Assembly (NCBI RefSeq): GCF_003149515.1
Contig: NZ_CP029145.1
Location: 3,038,001-3,102,000, forward strand
Direction: 5' to 3'
DNA from: Hymenobacter nivis
GTDB taxonomy: Bacteria > Bacteroidota > Bacteroidia > Cytophagales > Hymenobacteraceae
Length of the DNA: 64,000 bases
Shown: in pieces, positions 62,011-64,000 of the stretch
Layout of the letters: every line of letters starts with the position of its first letter
How positions within the stretch are numbered: position 1 is the stretch's first letter
Made by a program: the position numbers and the translations under genes
Notes under the pieces: model-generated
Told to the model about the DNA's origin: nothing
Databases searched by the model: none
What the model saw: only the letters and a program-made list of their open reading frames with translations

Positions 62011-63315
62011 TCACGGCAAACCGATGGTGAACGCCGTGCGCCCCCCAGGCCCGCTGGCCAGGCCAAACGCGAAGCCGTGGGCCAGCAGCACATCGCGCAC
62101 CAGGGTGAGGCCGATGCCCTGTCCGCCGCGCTTGGTGCTAAAAAACGCCGTGAACAGCCGCTCGCGCACTTCGGCCGTGAGCCGGGCCCCGTCATTCTCA
62201 ATGCTGACGATGAACGGGTTATCCGTGGTACGCACCCAAATGTTGCCGCCTTCGCCGATGGCTTCGAGGGCGTTTTTGGCCACGTTCAGCAGGGCTTGCT
62301 CCAGCTGCGGCGCGTCGGCTTCGATGATGAGCGGCGCGGCGCCCAACTCCCAGTGCCAGGCTACGCGGCGCTCGGCGCTTTGGGGCCCCAGCAGGCGGCC
62401 CAGGTTGCGCAGCAGGGCGTGCACGTCGGTGGGCGCGAGCTGGGGGGCGGGCAGGCGCACGAGGCGGGCAAAATCGGCGATGAAGCTGGCCAGCTGGGTG
62501 TTGCGGGCAATGCTGACGTCGAGCGCCTCGGTGAAATCGGGGCGGTCGGCGGGCGCGAGTTGCGGGGCGTAATGCCGGAAGCTACCCAAAATGGAGTTGA
62601 TGGCCCCGATGGAGTTGTTGATTTCATGCGACATGAGCCGGATGAGCTGCTCGTAGGCCTGCTTTTCCTGCTTGATCAGCTCCTGCGTCAGCTCTTCCAG
62701 CACGACAAACCGGCGCGTGAAGCCCCGGTCGAGGAAGTGCGCGGCGTGGGCCCGGTAGGCTTGCAGGCCCGAGAGGCGCAGCGCCCGCGGCTGGCCCTCG
62801 GCCAGGGCCCCCAGCGCGGGGCCCCAGGGCCCCGGCAGGGCCCCCAGCGGCTGGCCCAGCCAGGGCCCCTGCGGCTGCCCCACGAAGCGCACCGCCGCCG
62901 CATTGGCTTGCTCCACATTCCCTTCAAAATCAAGCACTAATATGCCAGCCGGCGAGGCTTCAATGAGGCGTTCGAGCAGGATGCTTTTCTCGTGCTGGCT
63001 CACCCGCTCGCGGCGCAGCGCATCAATCATGGAATTATAAACGCCAATGAGCTGGTCCATTTCGCGCTGGCCCACGGGCACGAATTTCAGGGTGAAATCG
63101 CGCGCCTGCATGGCCGCCGTGCCCGCCGCAATGAGCTGCAACGGCCGCACGAAGCCCCGGTAGAGCTGCGCGCTCAGCACGAGGCTGCCCAGCAGCAGCA
63201 GCTCGGTGGCGATGAACAGCACCGCGTTGGTGGTACGCAGCTGGGCCGCCAGCGCCACCAGCACGGCGTGGATAACCACGACGAAGAGCAGAAACTTAAC
63301 CCGCAGGCTCATCAT
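62011..63315 (-). CDS. Sensor histidine kinase (NtrY-like)
   Basis: 434 residues. Two membrane helices at the N-terminus (LLFVVVIHAVLVALAA, LFIATELLLLGSLVLSAQLY) are followed by a HAMP-like linker, a PAS-like domain (LIEASPAGILVLDFEGNVEQ), the HisKA H-box LMSHEINNSIGAINSILG with the phospho-accepting His, and the ATPase domain with the N-box LLNVAKNALEAI, IENDGARL and GGQGIGLTLV. The layout resembles NtrY/NtrB-type kinases. Its start overlaps the stop of the sigma-54 regulator gene by 20 bases, so they form one operon. The signal sensed is unknown; the neighbouring amt gene raises the question of nitrogen control. Confidence 0.93.
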   Translation of the reverse strand: MMSLRVKFLLFVVVIHAVLVALAAQLRTTNAVLFIATELLLLGSLVLSAQLYRGFVRPLQLIAAGTAAMQARDFTLKFVPVGQREMDQLIGVYNSMIDALRRERVSQHEKSILLERLIEASPAGILVLDFEGNVEQANAAAVRFVGQPQGPWLGQPLGALPGPWGPALGALAEGQPRALRLSGLQAYRAHAAHFLDRGFTRRFVVLEELTQELIKQEKQAYEQLIRLMSHEINNSIGAINSILGSFRHYAPQLAPADRPDFTEALDVSIARNTQLASFIADFARLVRLPAPQLAPTDVHALLRNLGRLLGPQSAERRVAWHWELGAAPLIIEADAPQLEQALLNVAKNALEAIGEGGNIWVRTTDNPFIVSIENDGARLTAEVRERLFTAFFSTKRGGQGIGLTLVRDVLLAHGFAFGLASGPGGRTAFTIGLP

Positions 63316-64000
63316 AAGGAATATCGTATTTATCGAGGCGGCGGTACAAGGCCCCGCGGCTGAGGCCCAGCGCCCGCGCCACCCGGCTCAGGTTGCCCTG
63401 GTGGTGGGCCACGCTCTGGCGAATAGCCTGGGCTTCAAGCTGGTCGAGCGTAAGAGCACTCGGCACGGGCGGGGCCCCAGGGGCGGCGAATGGCGCCGTG
63501 GCGGCGGCCCCGCTTTGCTGGAAGTCGGCGGGCGTCAGCTCGTCGTGGCCGCTGACGAGCACGGCGCGCTCGACCAGGTTTTTCAGCTCGCGGATGTTGC
63601 CGGGCAGCGGCTGCGCTTGCAGCCAGTGCAACGCGGGGGCCCCCACGCGCAGGCCGGGCCGCTGGTAGGTTTCGCGCAGCTGGGCCAGGAAGTGGCGCAC
63701 CAGCAGCGGCACGTCGTGGGGCCGCTCGCGCAGGGCAGGCAGGCGCAACGTGATGAGGTTGAGGCGGTAGAAGAGGTCTTCGCGGAAGCGGCCCTGGGCC
63801 ACCAGCTCGGCCAGGTTCTTGTTGGTGGCGGCTACCACGCGCAGGTCCAGCCGGCGGGGCTTGCTGTCGCCGAGCACCTCGTAGGTGCGGTCTTGCAGCA
63901 CGCGCAGCAGCTTCACCTGGCTGGCCAGCTCCAGCTCGCCAATTTCATCCAGGAAAATGGTGCCGCCGTTGGCCAGCTCGAAGCGGCCCACCCGGTCGGC
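63296..64000 (-). CDS. Sigma-54-dependent response regulator, 5' end outside window
   Basis: C-terminal part of an NtrC-type activator. The visible part covers the AAA+ domain from [20 protein letters not shown] (Walker [10 protein letters not shown]) through [40 protein letters not shown] and the region before the Fis-type helix-turn-helix, [40 protein letters not shown]. The Walker A and the GAFTGA loop, and the presumed receiver domain, lie beyond position 64000. The gene is upstream of the sensor kinase with a 20-bp overlap. Confidence 0.92.
   Translation of the reverse strand, partial: ADRVGRFELANGGTIFLDEIGELELASQVKLLRVLQDRTYEVLGDSKPRRLDLRVVAATNKNLAELVAQGRFREDLFYRLNLITLRLPALRERPHDVPLLVRHFLAQLRETYQRPGLRVGAPALHWLQAQPLPGNIRELKNLVERAVLVSGHDELTPADFQQSGAAATAPFAAPGAPPVPSALTLDQLEAQAIRQSVAHHQGNLSRVARALGLSRGALYRRLDKYDIPYDEPAG

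Overview
The window is chromosomal DNA from a high-GC member of the Bacteroidota, most like Hymenobacter or a close relative (Cytophagales). The evidence is a SprA-type type IX secretion translocon protein, a protein ending in a CHU_C-like sorting domain, SusC/Oar-like TonB receptors, DUF4292 and DUF885 proteins, proline/glutamine-tailed TatA proteins, and many promoters with the Bacteroidota -7 element TAnnTTTG and no Shine-Dalgarno sequence. The species call is inference; the phylum call is firm.

Layout. 1-6.3 kb: 5' part of cysS, an EEP-family phosphatase/nuclease, and a large secreted beta-propeller protein gene broken by a 7-bp tandem duplication and an in-frame stop. 6.5-15.4 kb: an iron-uptake pair (PepSY-TM protein, TonB siderophore receptor) behind palindromic operator-like sites, a GT4 glycosyltransferase, and an Oar-like TonB receptor. 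15.6-18.5 kb: yicC-type RNase, a small secreted protein, VanZ-like protein, gcvH. 18.6-31.8 kb: sprA, ruvA, a DUF885 protease-like gene and maeB. 31.9-38.6 kb: an Mrr-like nuclease, a LysM lytic transglycosylase, gatA, two tatA genes, and a GAF-like/LytTR regulator. 38.8-50.2 kb: a cell-envelope block (EnvC-like, DUF4292 lipoprotein, TPR protein, sugar nucleotidyltransferase, dut, flippase) interrupted by a threonine dehydratase, a fused DNA methyltransferase-nuclease and a hypothetical gene. 50.4-52.4 kb: enoyl-CoA hydratase, mscL, a small exported protein. 52.7-57.9 kb: rimP-nusA-infB. 58-64 kb: a membrane protein, an alpha/beta hydrolase, an RsmI-like methyltransferase, amt, and a sensor kinase/sigma-54 activator pair that runs off the window.

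Between genes there is an unusually rich set of dispersed palindromic elements: a GC-rich family A (about 6.3, 45.8, 47.9, 48.7 and 50.3 kb), a family B (52.5, 57.3 and 58.7 kb), and AT-rich terminal inverted repeats that enclose some of these cores. The most interesting single signals are an intrinsic terminator between the rimP promoter and the rimP start codon (a candidate attenuator for rimP-nusA-infB), a three-level nested palindrome filling the gap before infB's 3' end, the methyltransferase-nuclease-Ig-like fusion whose target-recognition region is strikingly AT-rich, and a short duplicated piece of maeB on the other side of the DUF885 gene. No rRNA, tRNA, CRISPR array, transposase or phage gene was seen.
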